A stretch of 64,000 nucleotides of DNA, taken from Gluconobacter cerinus. Lineage in GTDB: Bacteria > Pseudomonadota > Alphaproteobacteria > Acetobacterales > Acetobacteraceae. Position 1 is the stretch's first letter. The number at the start of each line of letters is the position of its first letter. Where the stretch lies: contig NZ_BEWM01000004.1 in assembly GCF_002723935.1 (NCBI RefSeq), positions 62,001-126,000 of the forward strand, read 5' to 3'. Both the position numbers and the translations under genes were made by a program. Below the pieces are notes generated by a model. It searched no databases, had not been told where the DNA came from, and was given only the letters and a program-made list of their open reading frames with translations. This document shows positions 43,506 through 52,947 of the stretch, piece by piece.

Positions 43506-44147
43506 GATTGTTTGCGAAGAAGGCAATTGAGTCATACTGTCAGGCTCTGAAAACAATGCCTTTATTTTTGGCGCTCGCGGGTATTCTAAATATTAGACGG
43601 CCGTTTATATCGAGGTCTGTCCAAATATTTCTTCTGATGTTGATAATAATCTGAATCCGTTTTCATCTACAATGGATTTTTAAATGCCTATATATTGAAA
43701 TTTTTGGTTGGGTTGATCTCAAATTAAAATATACATTACTTGTACGGAATAATTATTGATTGGTGTTGGGAAATTTAATTTAGAGCCAAAGATTCCATTT
43801 TCATTATTAATTGTCCAATTTCTTCATAGTATCACAAAAAAGATATTCACGGTCGATTGATGAGAAAAATGAAAATTTTCCCTTAAAGGAAATGACGTGA
43901 AATAAATACGGAGTCAATAATATATGATATGTATGTTTCATTAATGTATCTGAAAATACGAATTATTCATATTGAAGGAAAAATTACTGTTTCCTCATAC
44001 GGTGGGTAATTTTGTATTTTAATAATTAGGAAAATTATCTGCCTGATATTTCTGAATAAGAAATAAATAAAGGAGAAAAAGTAACTGAAGAAAAAATCTA
44101 AAAACCAGAAGATGAAATTATCAGATTTAACGCATAGCGTTCACATT
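43506..44147. other. Very AT-rich spacer upstream of glucose dehydrogenase
   Basis: About 640 bases without a supported gene. Composition drops far below the genes on both sides; many lines are under 30% GC by eye (for example 43921-43980). Open frames are short and lack ribosome sites. It must hold the gcd promoter and may hold curved or nucleoid-protein-bound DNA. I see no RNA gene, tandem repeat or transposon remnant with confidence. Confidence 0.5.
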
Positions 44148-44156
44148 GGAGGTAAA

Positions 44157-46577
44157 ATGTCGAGCGATGTTCAGGAAAAATCAAGACCATGGGTGATAAG
44201 TGGACTGATTTTCGTAGTGAGTTTAACCCTGGTTATCGGGGGAACAGAGCTTATTTTCTTGGGAGGAAGTCCGTACTATCTAGTTAGTGGTTTAGCATTG
44301 GCTGCGAGCGCAGTTCTTGCCTGGGCCAGGCGTGGTCTCGCTTTATGGATTATAGCGCTTACCATATTAGGCACCTTGATCTGGTCGATCGCGGAAGTTC
44401 ACCTGTCTTTCTGGGAGCTTGAGCCACGGCTTGTTGCGTTCATTATCTTAGGCCTTTTGACGCTGCTCCCATGGTTTAGAGGTCGGCTTTCACCGATATC
44501 ACGTGCCGCGACATATTCAGTCGGAGGGGTTACAACCGCCGCATTTTTAACTCTTGTAATTGCTGCGCTTCAGCCTACCGGGATCTCTGGCAGTGCGCAG
44601 TTGGCGTCTAATGGAGCAGAGGGTTCTGATACGTCTGTTCCTGATCAGGACTGGCGATATTATGGCCGAACGCAAGGGCAGGACCGTTTTTCTCCTTTGA
44701 AACAGATTAATGCCAGCAATATCAAAGACCTAAAGCTGGCATGGAGTATGCACACCGGTGACACCATGCATCCTGGTGAAGATCAGGGCGGCACGGATGG
44801 TGGCCATGAATTCAACTTTGAGAATACGCCCATCAAGGTGGACGACACTCTCTACGTCTGCACCGGTCATAGCTGGGTTGAAGCGATTGATGCTGCGACG
44901 GGAAAGATTAAATGGAAATATGATCCCAAGGCCAATACCGGACCGGACGTATATCTCGCATGCCGCGGTGTTGCTTATTACAAGGCGCCTGAAGGGGCGA
45001 GTAGCGAGTGCCCGGAACGGATCATCGCTCCAGTTCTTGATGCCCGGTTGATGGCCCTTAATGCCAAGACAGGTAAGCCTTGCGAAGACTTTGGTGATCA
45101 CGGTTTCATTTCATTGACGCAGTACCTGGGGCACGTTCCTGACGGGTTTCATTTTGTGACGTCGCCCCCGATGATCATCAGTGATCGGGTCATTACGGGA
45201 GGATGGATTTTCGACAATCAGGCGACGTTTGAACCATCCGGTGCAGTTCGCGCGTTCGACCCAGTGACAGGCAAGATCGTATGGGCATGGGACGTGGGCC
45301 ATAATCCACAAACCTGGACTCCCGGGCCTCATGACGAGCTCACCCGTGATACGCCGAACGCGTGGGGCGTTTATACGGCAGACCCGAAACTTGGTCTTGT
45401 CTATCTGCCCACCGGCAACGCACCACCTGACTATTTTGGTGGTCACCGGCGTCCATTCGATGACAAGTTTAGTAGTTCCATCATTGCGTTGGATGCAAAA
45501 ACCGGTGAATTGCGTTGGCATTTCCAGACCGTTCACCATGACGTCTGGGACATGGATGTTCCGGTTGGTCCATCTTTGATTGATTTGCCGGGCCCTGACG
45601 GATCAACGATCCCGGCGCTCGTACAAACTACCAAGCGTGGCGAGTTCTTCATGCTCAACCGCGAGACTGGAAAACCAGTGGCGGAAGTTCAGGAGAAAAA
45701 GACGCCACAAGGGGCTGTTCCGGGCGACTGGACAACACCTACACAGCCGTATTCGGTTGGGCTTCCCTCTGTTGCCCCCAAGGATCTGACAGAAAAGCAT
45801 CTATGGGGCGCTACGCCGATTGATGAGATGCTATGCCGGATCGAATTCCGTAAGGCCGCGTATCAGGGCCAGTTTACGCCGCCACAGCTAAAGGAAACGA
45901 TCGTTTATCCGGCGTTTGATGGTGTTGTGGACTGGAATGGCGCGTCGGTCGATCCGGTCAACAAACTTGTCATTTCCACAGCCAACTACATTCCCTTCAT
46001 GTTGCGTATGGCGCCGCGTGGACCGGTCGAAAAGGCGGGTTTTGTGCCGACATGGGACGGGGGCGGCAACGAGCCTCATGTAAAGGGAGGAGTATATGGC
46101 CCGCAATATGGTACGCCCTATGTCGGGTACGTTCATCCATGGCTCAATCCGCTTATGGTTCCTTGTGACGCACCACCTTGGGGTACGTTGACGGCAATCG
46201 ATCTTGTCAGCCGGAAAATCGTCTGGCAGCACCCGATTGGTACGACCCGTGATACGGGGCCGTTTGGAACCCACACCAATCTTCCATTACCAACCGGTAT
46301 GTTCAACATCGGCGGTACGATGGTGACGGGAGGTGGACTGGTCTTCCTCGGTGCGACGGCAGACGATTACCTGCGGGCTGTTGACGAAAGCACCGGCAAG
46401 GTTGTCTGGAAAGCACGTCTGCCAGCGGGTGGGCAGGCAAACCCGATGTCCTACATGATCAATGGCAAGCAATACATTGTTATTGCCGCTGGAGGCCACG
46501 CCGGCATGGGAACACGAACAGGCGATTATATTCTCGCCTACGCTCTTGATGATGGGCAGACGTCTCAGGCTCATTGA
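44157..46577 (+). CDS. gcd: Membrane-bound PQQ-dependent glucose dehydrogenase
   Basis: An 806-residue quinoprotein oxidising glucose to gluconolactone in the periplasm and passing electrons to ubiquinone. Residues 1-145 contain five membrane helices. From about residue 165 comes the eight-bladed propeller, beginning DWRYYGRTQGQDRFSP. HHDVWDMD near 460 contains the Asp that matches the E. coli catalytic base Asp466, and TTKRGEFF contains Lys493, the same number as the E. coli PQQ-contacting Lys. ATG 44157 is chosen for the GGAGGT just upstream; ATG 44112 would add 15 residues. Length matches the family (796-808). This enzyme is central to acetic acid bacterial metabolism. It stands alone behind a long AT-rich region. 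Confidence 0.95.
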   Translation: MSSDVQEKSRPWVISGLIFVVSLTLVIGGTELIFLGGSPYYLVSGLALAASAVLAWARRGLALWIIALTILGTLIWSIAEVHLSFWELEPRLVAFIILGLLTLLPWFRGRLSPISRAATYSVGGVTTAAFLTLVIAALQPTGISGSAQLASNGAEGSDTSVPDQDWRYYGRTQGQDRFSPLKQINASNIKDLKLAWSMHTGDTMHPGEDQGGTDGGHEFNFENTPIKVDDTLYVCTGHSWVEAIDAATGKIKWKYDPKANTGPDVYLACRGVAYYKAPEGASSECPERIIAPVLDARLMALNAKTGKPCEDFGDHGFISLTQYLGHVPDGFHFVTSPPMIISDRVITGGWIFDNQATFEPSGAVRAFDPVTGKIVWAWDVGHNPQTWTPGPHDELTRDTPNAWGVYTADPKLGLVYLPTGNAPPDYFGGHRRPFDDKFSSSIIALDAKTGELRWHFQTVHHDVWDMDVPVGPSLIDLPGPDGSTIPALVQTTKRGEFFMLNRETGKPVAEVQEKKTPQGAVPGDWTTPTQPYSVGLPSVAPKDLTEKHLWGATPIDEMLCRIEFRKAAYQGQFTPPQLKETIVYPAFDGVVDWNGASVDPVNKLVISTANYIPFMLRMAPRGPVEKAGFVPTWDGGGNEPHVKGGVYGPQYGTPYVGYVHPWLNPLMVPCDAPPWGTLTAIDLVSRKIVWQHPIGTTRDTGPFGTHTNLPLPTGMFNIGGTMVTGGGLVFLGATADDYLRAVDESTGKVVWKARLPAGGQANPMSYMINGKQYIVIAAGGHAGMGTRTGDYILAYALDDGQTSQAH

Positions 46578-46589
46578 TCTGTTTTTTAG

Positions 46590-46616
46590 GTCGGGTTTCT
46601 ATTATGGAAACCCGAC
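46590..46616 (+). terminator. Terminator of gcd
   Basis: GTCGGGTTTC (46590-46599) and GAAACCCGAC (46607-46616) form a perfect ten-pair stem with a seven-base loop, 12 bases after the stop. A T6 run precedes the stem on the plus strand and no strong T-run follows. Confidence 0.7.
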
Positions 46617-46765
46617 TATCATCATGAAACTTCGTTATTTTCGTGAAAACAGATCAAGTAATGCTCTATGGACGTATCAAGGGAGGTTCCCTAACGCGGC
46701 GCAGTCATTCAGTATTTTAGATAGAGCATGGAGGCTGAATATCAGTCGTCCTTTTTCGTTTACAA

Positions 46766-47341
46766 TCAGGATGCTCTCGATCCGGCAATAAGGATGTCGA
46801 CGAGGCGTTTTGCGCTTGTTTCCCACCCGGGACCGGCTGAAAAATTCGACACGCCAGCCAACGCTCGGAGCAGGTCGAGCGGTTCGATCTCAGCGTTGAG
46901 ATCTCCACTTGCAACAGCCGCCGCTACAAGTGTGTCAATCGCTCCTTGAAGCACAATCCCGGACTGGGCATAGAGCGCACTTGTGCCGCCAACCAGTCCG
47001 TTAAGTGCAGGTGCAATGACCTGCTTTGCGGCAATGTAATCCACGAACAGGCGCATCCATGCGCGAAGCGCTTCTACTGGCGGATGCTGCGTGGCTAGGA
47101 CAGGTGCTGCGTCTGCGAGGCGGTCGAGTTCAACACGGTAGACAGCCTCAATGAGAGCATCGCGGTTGGGAAAGTGCCGATAAAGCGTGCCGATCCCGAC
47201 ACCTGCACGCCGCGCAACTTCATCCAGGGGAATATCGACTTCCCCCGCCGTGAATGCGGTTTTCGCCACATTTAGCAAGTGTTCTCTGTTGCGCTGACCA
47301 TCGCTGCGCGGTCTGCGTCGAAGTTTTTTGTCCTCAGCCAT
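46766..47341 (-). CDS. TetR-family regulator divergent from SDR oxidoreductase
   Basis: A 191-residue regulator. ATG 47341 (MAEDKKLRRRPRSDGQRN) is used because GAGGGAGCC lies just upstream; the longer open frame to 47401 lacks a site. The helix-turn-helix reads PLDEVARRAGVGIGTLYRHF then PNRDALIEAVY, and the C-terminal domain resembles the SbtR/TetR_C group (APVLATQHPPVEALRAWM). It faces the SDR gene across 104 bases that hold two dyads, so it likely represses both genes. Confidence 0.9.
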   Translation of the reverse strand: MAEDKKLRRRPRSDGQRNREHLLNVAKTAFTAGEVDIPLDEVARRAGVGIGTLYRHFPNRDALIEAVYRVELDRLADAAPVLATQHPPVEALRAWMRLFVDYIAAKQVIAPALNGLVGGTSALYAQSGIVLQGAIDTLVAAAVASGDLNAEIEPLDLLRALAGVSNFSAGPGWETSAKRLVDILIAGSRAS

Positions 47342-47359
47342 TGGCTCCCTCTTGTTAAA

Positions 47360-47374
47360 CGGAGGATGCCTCCG
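47360..47374. promoter_or_regulatory. Dyad 1 in TetR/SDR spacer
   Basis: CGGAGGATGCCTCCG has perfect six-base arms around ATG, 18 bases upstream of the TetR start codon. Likely operator half of the divergent control region. Confidence 0.6.
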
Positions 47375-47386
47375 CATATGTAAAGC

Positions 47387-47399
47387 GGAGTAATACTCC
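47387..47399. promoter_or_regulatory. Dyad 2 in TetR/SDR spacer, likely TetR operator
   Basis: GGAGTAATACTCC is a perfect palindrome around a single central A. It lies 12 bases from dyad 1, about 1.3 helical turns apart edge to edge, between the two divergent starts. The GGAGTA half-site is common among TetR-type operators next to oxidoreductase genes, from memory. Confidence 0.65.
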
Positions 47400-47445
47400 A
47401 TGTATCATCTCGCGTGTGGTTTCACCACGCCCAGGAGTTTCACGA

Positions 47446-48426
47446 ATGACGAAGATTTTTGGCGCAAGATCAACAACCGGTGATGTTCTCTCTGGTCTGT
47501 CTCTCAAGGGAAAACGCATTCTCGTAACAGGCGTTTCTGCGGGCCTGGGCATCGAAACTGCACGTGCTCTTACTGCTCATGGTGCACATGTTGTGGGGGC
47601 AGTGCGCAATCTGGATAAGGCTGAAAATGCGACTGCTCAGGTTCGTGCAGACGCCGAATCTGGGGGAGGACAATTTGAGCTGATTGCGCTGGATCTTGCA
47701 GATCTCGGCAGTGTCCGGGCGTGTGCGGACCAGTTGAACAGTATTGGTCTATCTTTTGATCTGGTCATTGCCAATGCTGGCGTCATGGCTACCCCGTTCG
47801 GGCATACGAAGAACGGGTTCGAGACACAGTTCGGAACCAATCATCTTGGTCACTTCGTACTCATTAACCGGATAGCGGGGCTTATGAACAATGGCGCCCG
47901 ACTGGTGAACTTGTCGTCCGCGGGCCATCGCTTTTCAGATGTCGATCTGGAAGATCCGAATTTTGACCACACGTCCTATGAGCCATTTGTTGCTTACGGG
48001 CGCTCCAAGACTGCCAATATCCTCTTTGCCGTGGCGTTCGACGCGCGTCATCGTGCTCGTGGCGTGCGGGCTACAGCCGTTCATCCCGGCGGTATCTTGA
48101 CTGAACTCCCTCGTCATATGCCTGCAGGAGCAATCGAGGCTATGGTCACAGGCATCAATGAACAGGCGGCCAAGGAGGGAAAGCCACCATTCCAGTTCAA
48201 GACCATCCCGCAAGGCGCCGCTACATCAGTTTGGGCAGGGATCGTGGCGGATGCAGATGCTATAGGTGGTCGCTACTGTGAAGACTGCCACGTGAGCCCA
48301 ATCGTCTCTGATGATCAGCCGCTTGGTCTGGGGGATGAGGGCGTGCGGTCTTATGCGCTCGATCTGGCTCATGCCGAGGCTCTTTGGAAGAAGAGCGAAG
48401 AGATGGTTGGAGAGAGCTTTTCCTGA
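47446..48426 (+). CDS. Short-chain dehydrogenase/reductase
   Basis: A 326-residue NAD(P)-dependent SDR. ATG 47446 has AGGAG eight bases upstream. Cofactor motif TGVSAGLGIETARAL (residues 35-49) with a following VVGAVRN that hints at NADP, NAGV near 110, catalytic Ser in NLSSAGHRF near 155 and YGRSKTANI (Tyr-x-x-x-Lys) near 185. The arrangement resembles retinol-dehydrogenase/WW-oxidoreductase-like SDRs, which are larger than the classical 250-residue form. The substrate is unknown. Under control of the divergent TetR gene, it may deal with a reactive aldehyde or ketone. Confidence 0.9.
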   Translation: MTKIFGARSTTGDVLSGLSLKGKRILVTGVSAGLGIETARALTAHGAHVVGAVRNLDKAENATAQVRADAESGGGQFELIALDLADLGSVRACADQLNSIGLSFDLVIANAGVMATPFGHTKNGFETQFGTNHLGHFVLINRIAGLMNNGARLVNLSSAGHRFSDVDLEDPNFDHTSYEPFVAYGRSKTANILFAVAFDARHRARGVRATAVHPGGILTELPRHMPAGAIEAMVTGINEQAAKEGKPPFQFKTIPQGAATSVWAGIVADADAIGGRYCEDCHVSPIVSDDQPLGLGDEGVRSYALDLAHAEALWKKSEEMVGESFS

Positions 48427-48556
48427 AATGTAAGCATGTCTCATGTTTTGAGATCATGCGTAGTTTTGACGCCCAGCACATGGACGCAGTGAATATTTCT
48501 AAGCCTGAGAGGCGATGGGCGTCTCTTGGTGCTTTCATGCAAGGAGGCTGATTGCC

Positions 48557-49678
48557 GTGCGTGTTGTTGTTTTCGGTTTGCCCCTCCTTGTCGTGATCCT
48601 GAACTGGCTCTGGCCGCTTCCGTTGCCTCTCGCTGCGAAAATGCTCGGAAGCGTTCTGGTGATCGTCGCAGCGCTTTATCATTACTGGTCTAGGCTCTCG
48701 TCGGGCTCCGTTTTCGCTCCGGAATTTCCTCGACCTTTCGTCGTCCTGTTCAACTGGGGTTTTGGGGCAATCCTGTTTCTCACGCTGTTCCAGATCGCGC
48801 TTGATGTTGGTGCACTGGTCTTCGCTCTTGCGGAATGGCAGCCAGTCCATATCTCCGCTAGTGCGCGAGAGGCTATTGGCGGGCTTGCGGGATTTTTGGC
48901 TGCTGTGAGTGTTGCGAATGCTTTGCGCGTACCGCCAGTCAAAGATGTGACGATCACCATCCGCGGTCTGCCCAGGGTGTTTGATGGATACAGGCTGCTC
49001 CAGTTGAGTGACATGCACATCAGTCGGCTGTTTCCGGCCACGTGGGCCGCAGCAATGGTCGAGTGTGCCAACTCGGCAGCAGCAGACATGATCGTTGTGA
49101 CGGGAGATTTTATCGACGGATCTGTGGAGATGCGGCGTGAAGATGTGGCGCCACTTGCCCGGCTGCAGGCGCGTGATGGTTTACTGGCAATTCCCGGAAA
49201 TCATGAATATTTTTTCAATTATTCCAACTGGATGCAACATCTGTCGGGATTAGGCTTCCATATGCTGTTGAACGACCATGCAGTGGTTACCAAGGGGCAA
49301 GATCAGTTGGTAGTTGTCGGCGTGACAGACAGGTCTGCGCCCGGCCATGGTCAGCCTGGCCCAGATTTAGAGGAAGCCCTTAAAGGGAGCCCGGACAGAG
49401 CGCCGGTCATATTGCTCGATCATCAACCTGGGGATGCGCGTGTGTCAGCCGAATATGGCGTTGCCCTGCAGTTATCCGGTCACACGCACGGCGGAATGAT
49501 TTTGGGGTTAGATCGTTTGGTGGCACGCGGTAATAACGGGTTCGTCTCCGGGCGCTACAGTGTGGGTAATATGATGCTCTACGTCAGTAATGGGACCGGG
49601 TTGTGGCCAGGTTTTGCACTACGGCTTGGCAGACCATCCGAGATCACGTGTTTTCATCTGCGGACTGAAGAAAATTAA
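48557..49678 (+). CDS. Membrane-anchored metallophosphoesterase
   Basis: A 373-residue protein: three or four membrane helices in the first 130 residues, then a calcineurin-like phosphoesterase domain. Metal motifs are LSDMHISR, VVTGDFIDGS, IPGNHEYFFN, HQPGD and SGHTHGGMI in the expected order. GTG 48557 is preferred because AAGGAGG lies nine bases upstream; the in-frame ATG at 48515 would add 14 residues with a poor site. Similar proteins (YkoQ/YaeI-like) are linked to lipid or UDP-sugar-lipid phosphate hydrolysis at the membrane; the true substrate is unknown. Confidence 0.88.
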   Translation: MRVVVFGLPLLVVILNWLWPLPLPLAAKMLGSVLVIVAALYHYWSRLSSGSVFAPEFPRPFVVLFNWGFGAILFLTLFQIALDVGALVFALAEWQPVHISASAREAIGGLAGFLAAVSVANALRVPPVKDVTITIRGLPRVFDGYRLLQLSDMHISRLFPATWAAAMVECANSAAADMIVVTGDFIDGSVEMRREDVAPLARLQARDGLLAIPGNHEYFFNYSNWMQHLSGLGFHMLLNDHAVVTKGQDQLVVVGVTDRSAPGHGQPGPDLEEALKGSPDRAPVILLDHQPGDARVSAEYGVALQLSGHTHGGMILGLDRLVARGNNGFVSGRYSVGNMMLYVSNGTGLWPGFALRLGRPSEITCFHLRTEEN

Positions 49679-49726
49679 AATCTGAGCCTCTCATGGAGGC
49701 GTCAGACGAGCGAACCTTTGAAAACG

Positions 49727-49748
49727 ATACCCGCCCCTTGGCGGGTAT
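49727..49748 (+). terminator. Tight hairpin between phosphoesterase and ada
   Basis: ATACCCGCC (49727-49735) and GGCGGGTAT (49740-49748) form a perfect nine-pair stem with a four-base loop, 49 bases after the phosphoesterase stop. T-run is lacking. It separates the phosphoesterase from ada. Confidence 0.65.
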
Positions 49749-49839
49749 TGGGGTGCCAAGGAAGAGGCTACGCCGAAAATAAAAAATCAACGCCTGAAAA
49801 CCGGCGACATTTGAGAGTTGGTGGCTATAGGTTTTCTGA

Positions 49840-50904
49840 ATGCTATTCGATCTTCCTGACCCAGACACTCTCTATGCCGCTCTGCTTGCCCGGAACGAAT
49901 ATTTCGACGGACAGGCATTCGTCTGCGTGTCGTCAACAGGGGTTTTTTGTCGCCTGACCTGTCCGGCCAGAAAGCCGAAGCGCGAGCATTGTACGTTTTA
50001 CCCGACGATTGGGGACTGTATTGAAGCGGGTTTTCGTCCATGCAAGCGCTGTCATCCTCTGCAGGCTGCAGCGCTTGCCGACCCAGCGATTTTGGCCCTT
50101 TTGCAGGCTTTGGATACACGTCCTGATGTGCGGTGGTCCGAAGACTGTATTATCAGATTGGGTTACGACCCTTCTACAATCCGCCGGAGCTTCAAGCGAC
50201 AGTTTGGAATGACATTTCTGGAAATGGCGCGTCAGAGGCGTCTCAGAGAAGGGTTCGAAGCGTTGGCCGAGGGTGGCAAGGTCATTACGGCTCAGCATGA
50301 GGCCAGCTTTGAGTCAGCAAGTGCGTTTCGTGCGGCTTTTTCTCGTCTGCTGGGGTGCGCACCGGGAGAATTGCGCCCCAATAAGCTTTTACAGGCGACA
50401 TGGATACCCACACCTTTGGGCGATATGATGGCTGTCAGTAGTCGCAGTCATCTGCATCTTTTAGAGTTCGTAGATCGAAAAGCGCTGCCCGCAGAGCTCA
50501 AGAAACTTAACAAGGCCTCGCCGGGAGGAATTGGTATCGGCCGCATGCCGCCATCGGAGCAGGCTAAGGCCGAACTCGAAGGCTATTTTTCCGCCCGATC
50601 AGACAGTTTTCATACCCCTCTTGCTGTGAGCGGAAGCGCCTTTACACAAAAGGTGTGGGAGGCATTGCGAACAATTCCTGCTGGTGAAACCAGAAGCTAT
50701 TCTGACATTGCACGGCAGATCGGCCGTCCCGCCGCAGTGAGAGCTGTTGCGCGCGCCAATGGTGCCAACCAGATAGCGCTGATGATCCCATGCCACCGCG
50801 TTATTGGCGCGGACGGCTCCTTGACGGGATATGGTGGTGGTCTCTGGCGGAAACACAGACTTATTGAGATCGAACGCGAGCTTAAAAACTCGAAAATAGA
50901 ATAA
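49840..50904 (+). CDS. ada: Ada: alkylation-response regulator and O6-methylguanine-DNA methyltransferase
   Basis: A 354-residue two-domain repair protein, the same length as E. coli Ada. The N-terminal zinc domain has Cys37, Cys41, Cys68 and Cys71 (GVFCRLTCPARKPK and FRPCKRCHP); the first Cys is the methylphosphotriester acceptor. An AraC-type helix-turn-helix follows (IIRLGYDPSTIRRSFKRQFG). The C-terminal MGMT domain has MIPCHRVIG with acceptor Cys318. Methyl transfer to the N-terminal Cys turns Ada into an activator of its own and other repair genes. No ada box was confirmed upstream, and no alkB follows. Confidence 0.95.
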   Translation: MLFDLPDPDTLYAALLARNEYFDGQAFVCVSSTGVFCRLTCPARKPKREHCTFYPTIGDCIEAGFRPCKRCHPLQAAALADPAILALLQALDTRPDVRWSEDCIIRLGYDPSTIRRSFKRQFGMTFLEMARQRRLREGFEALAEGGKVITAQHEASFESASAFRAAFSRLLGCAPGELRPNKLLQATWIPTPLGDMMAVSSRSHLHLLEFVDRKALPAELKKLNKASPGGIGIGRMPPSEQAKAELEGYFSARSDSFHTPLAVSGSAFTQKVWEALRTIPAGETRSYSDIARQIGRPAAVRAVARANGANQIALMIPCHRVIGADGSLTGYGGGLWRKHRLIEIERELKNSKIE

Positions 50905-50998
50905 CCGATTTTCAGGTTTGATATTTTATAATGTCATAGGTGCACGGAGAGTATTTTTAGTTAATTACTTCATATGAATTGTATTATGTTTATTGATA

Positions 50999-52702
50999 TC
51001 AAATATCTTGAGGCAATCTCTGAACGCGACTGCGGATTACCTGTTCCTCGTAGTCGAGTTCACGCTGAATGTCCCATTCCGTCTGATCATTGATGTCGCG
51101 TGCGTCCACCAGCGCATGAAGTGTTTGTCGCTGCAGCCTCAGGACAATCAGGCGCAATGCCAGTTCGATCCGTTCACGGCGCAGCGCCGTCGTCCGCGTC
51201 AAAACTGGGGACTGGGTTGGGCCATCAATTTGGCTGAGGCGGTTTTCATAGGTCTGTAGCAGGCGTCCGAGAACCTCCAGCCTCATATCTTCGTTGCTAT
51301 GATCACTGTCTGCCTGGTCAAGGGATTCACTTCGGTCTTTCTCTGTGCGGCTTTGTTCACGGTGCAGAAGCTGCAAAGTCGCTTGAAGCAGGCGCTGGCG
51401 GGCAAGACTTTCTTCCTGAGCGTGCTTGTCTGCCATATCGCGTGGCAGATATCGGATACACAGCGGAATAGCGATCGCTGCCATAACGAGGGAAAGAACA
51501 ATTACCCCAGTTGCGACAGTAATTACAAAGCTGCGTTCAGGAAACGCTTCCGGGTCAATCCCGATAGCCGGCAGTGAAAGCACTGCTGCCAGCGTAACGG
51601 CGCCACGGACGCCCGAGAAGGCGAGCAACACAACCTCGAGGATATGTGGGAACGCGAAGGTGCGATGTGACATCCGGGCAGTTGCCCATCTGCGAATGAT
51701 GGAAACCCAAATTCCGCAAAATCGAATAATGAACATAATGGCATAAACACTCGCGACCAGTAACGAGAGTTGCCAGAAATGCGCGCTGTGCTCGTGAGCC
51801 AACTCGACGCCAGCATCAAGTAGCCAGGGGAGTTGTAGCCCTAGAAGAAGGAAGATTAAGGCATTAAAAACATAACTGACAGTGTCGAGAACCGTGCTCG
51901 CCTGCAGTCGGGTCGAGGTTGCAGCTTCGTCTGATACTCCTGTCAGTTTGATAACCATACATCCGGCGACAGCTGCCAAAATGCCTGAAGCATGTGCTGT
52001 CTCGGCTGCGAGATAGATCCCGAATGGCAGGAGCACGATCATCAAAACCTGCATGAGAGGATCGTCAAATCCGCGGCGAAGCAGGATGCGCTCAGCGCGT
52101 ACGGCAATCCATGCCAGTCCAGCTCCGATGGCCAATCCTCCGAACGAGACCAGCAGGAACGAACTGAAAGCATGACGGTATGAAAATTCTCCCGTCATTG
52201 CGGCAATCATTGCAAAATGAAAGCAGACAAGGCCTGACGCGTCGTTGAACAGAGCCTCGCCGTTTAGGATATGGATCAGCCGCTCAGACACCCGGCGCCC
52301 TGCAATAAGGCTGGAGACTGCAACAGTATCTGTGGGAGAGAGTGCGGCAGCCAGTGTAAAGCATACCGCGAGACTAACGGCCGGGATCATCCAGTGAATT
52401 GCATAGCCGCAAAGGACTGTCGAAATCACAACTAGGCCGAATGCCAGAAACAGAATTACGCTACGGAGTTCTGAAAACTCACGCAACGGCATACGAAAAG
52501 CGTCTGTAAAAAGGAGTGGGGGCAGGAAAACCAGCATGAACAGGCTTGGCTTCAGTCCGATATGCAATCCGAGAAGAGACGCAATAATACCGAGCAGGAT
52601 CTGAACCAGAGGGGCAGGGACACGATTGGAAAGCGCCTTAACTGCCAGACTGCTTACAACGATCATGGCGAGGAGGACGAGAGTGGTTTCTGCTTCCGAC
52701 AT
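50999..52702 (-). CDS. CPA1-family Na+/H+ antiporter (NhaP/YjcE type)
   Basis: A 567-residue membrane protein with about 12 helices in the first 400 residues, then a cytoplasmic tail of about 150 residues rich in charged, coiled-coil-forming sequence (LARQRLLQATLQLLHREQSR). The ion-binding motif ALSPTDTVAVSSL near 125 and NGEALFNDASGLVCFHFA near 150 carry the conserved Asp residues. ATG 52702 (MSEAETTLVL) is preferred over the TTG at 52720. Exchanges cytoplasmic Na+ or K+ for protons; useful in a bacterium that acidifies its surroundings. Converges with ada. Confidence 0.92.
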   Translation of the reverse strand: MSEAETTLVLLAMIVVSSLAVKALSNRVPAPLVQILLGIIASLLGLHIGLKPSLFMLVFLPPLLFTDAFRMPLREFSELRSVILFLAFGLVVISTVLCGYAIHWMIPAVSLAVCFTLAAALSPTDTVAVSSLIAGRRVSERLIHILNGEALFNDASGLVCFHFAMIAAMTGEFSYRHAFSSFLLVSFGGLAIGAGLAWIAVRAERILLRRGFDDPLMQVLMIVLLPFGIYLAAETAHASGILAAVAGCMVIKLTGVSDEAATSTRLQASTVLDTVSYVFNALIFLLLGLQLPWLLDAGVELAHEHSAHFWQLSLLVASVYAIMFIIRFCGIWVSIIRRWATARMSHRTFAFPHILEVVLLAFSGVRGAVTLAAVLSLPAIGIDPEAFPERSFVITVATGVIVLSLVMAAIAIPLCIRYLPRDMADKHAQEESLARQRLLQATLQLLHREQSRTEKDRSESLDQADSDHSNEDMRLEVLGRLLQTYENRLSQIDGPTQSPVLTRTTALRRERIELALRLIVLRLQRQTLHALVDARDINDQTEWDIQRELDYEEQVIRSRVQRLPQDI

Positions 52703-52874
52703 ACATAGTCTTTCGGCCAATTTTCAGAAGCAGGCAAATGTTTCGTGATTTTGAAATTTCTGAGGATGTCGCATCATTATAATTATTGGCGGTCCAAGTA
52801 TGTTGGGAGCTTATCGGTGCACCGTATATTTCTTCATCCTAAGTAATGGATTTTATTCTAAAAAATCTCCTTCA

Positions 52875-52913
52875 AAGACGGGAAGTTTCACTGGAATATG
52901 AGTTTCCCGTCTT
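52875..52913 (-). terminator. Rho-independent terminator of TonB receptor gene
   Basis: AAGACGGGAA (52875-52884) and TTCCCGTCTT (52904-52913) form a perfect ten-pair stem. Read on the minus strand, it follows the receptor stop at 52948 and is followed by GGAGATTTTT, giving a T-run. Confidence 0.8.
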
Positions 52914-52947
52914 CTTTAAGTGCCTCGTGAAAGATCTCTTACAACTT

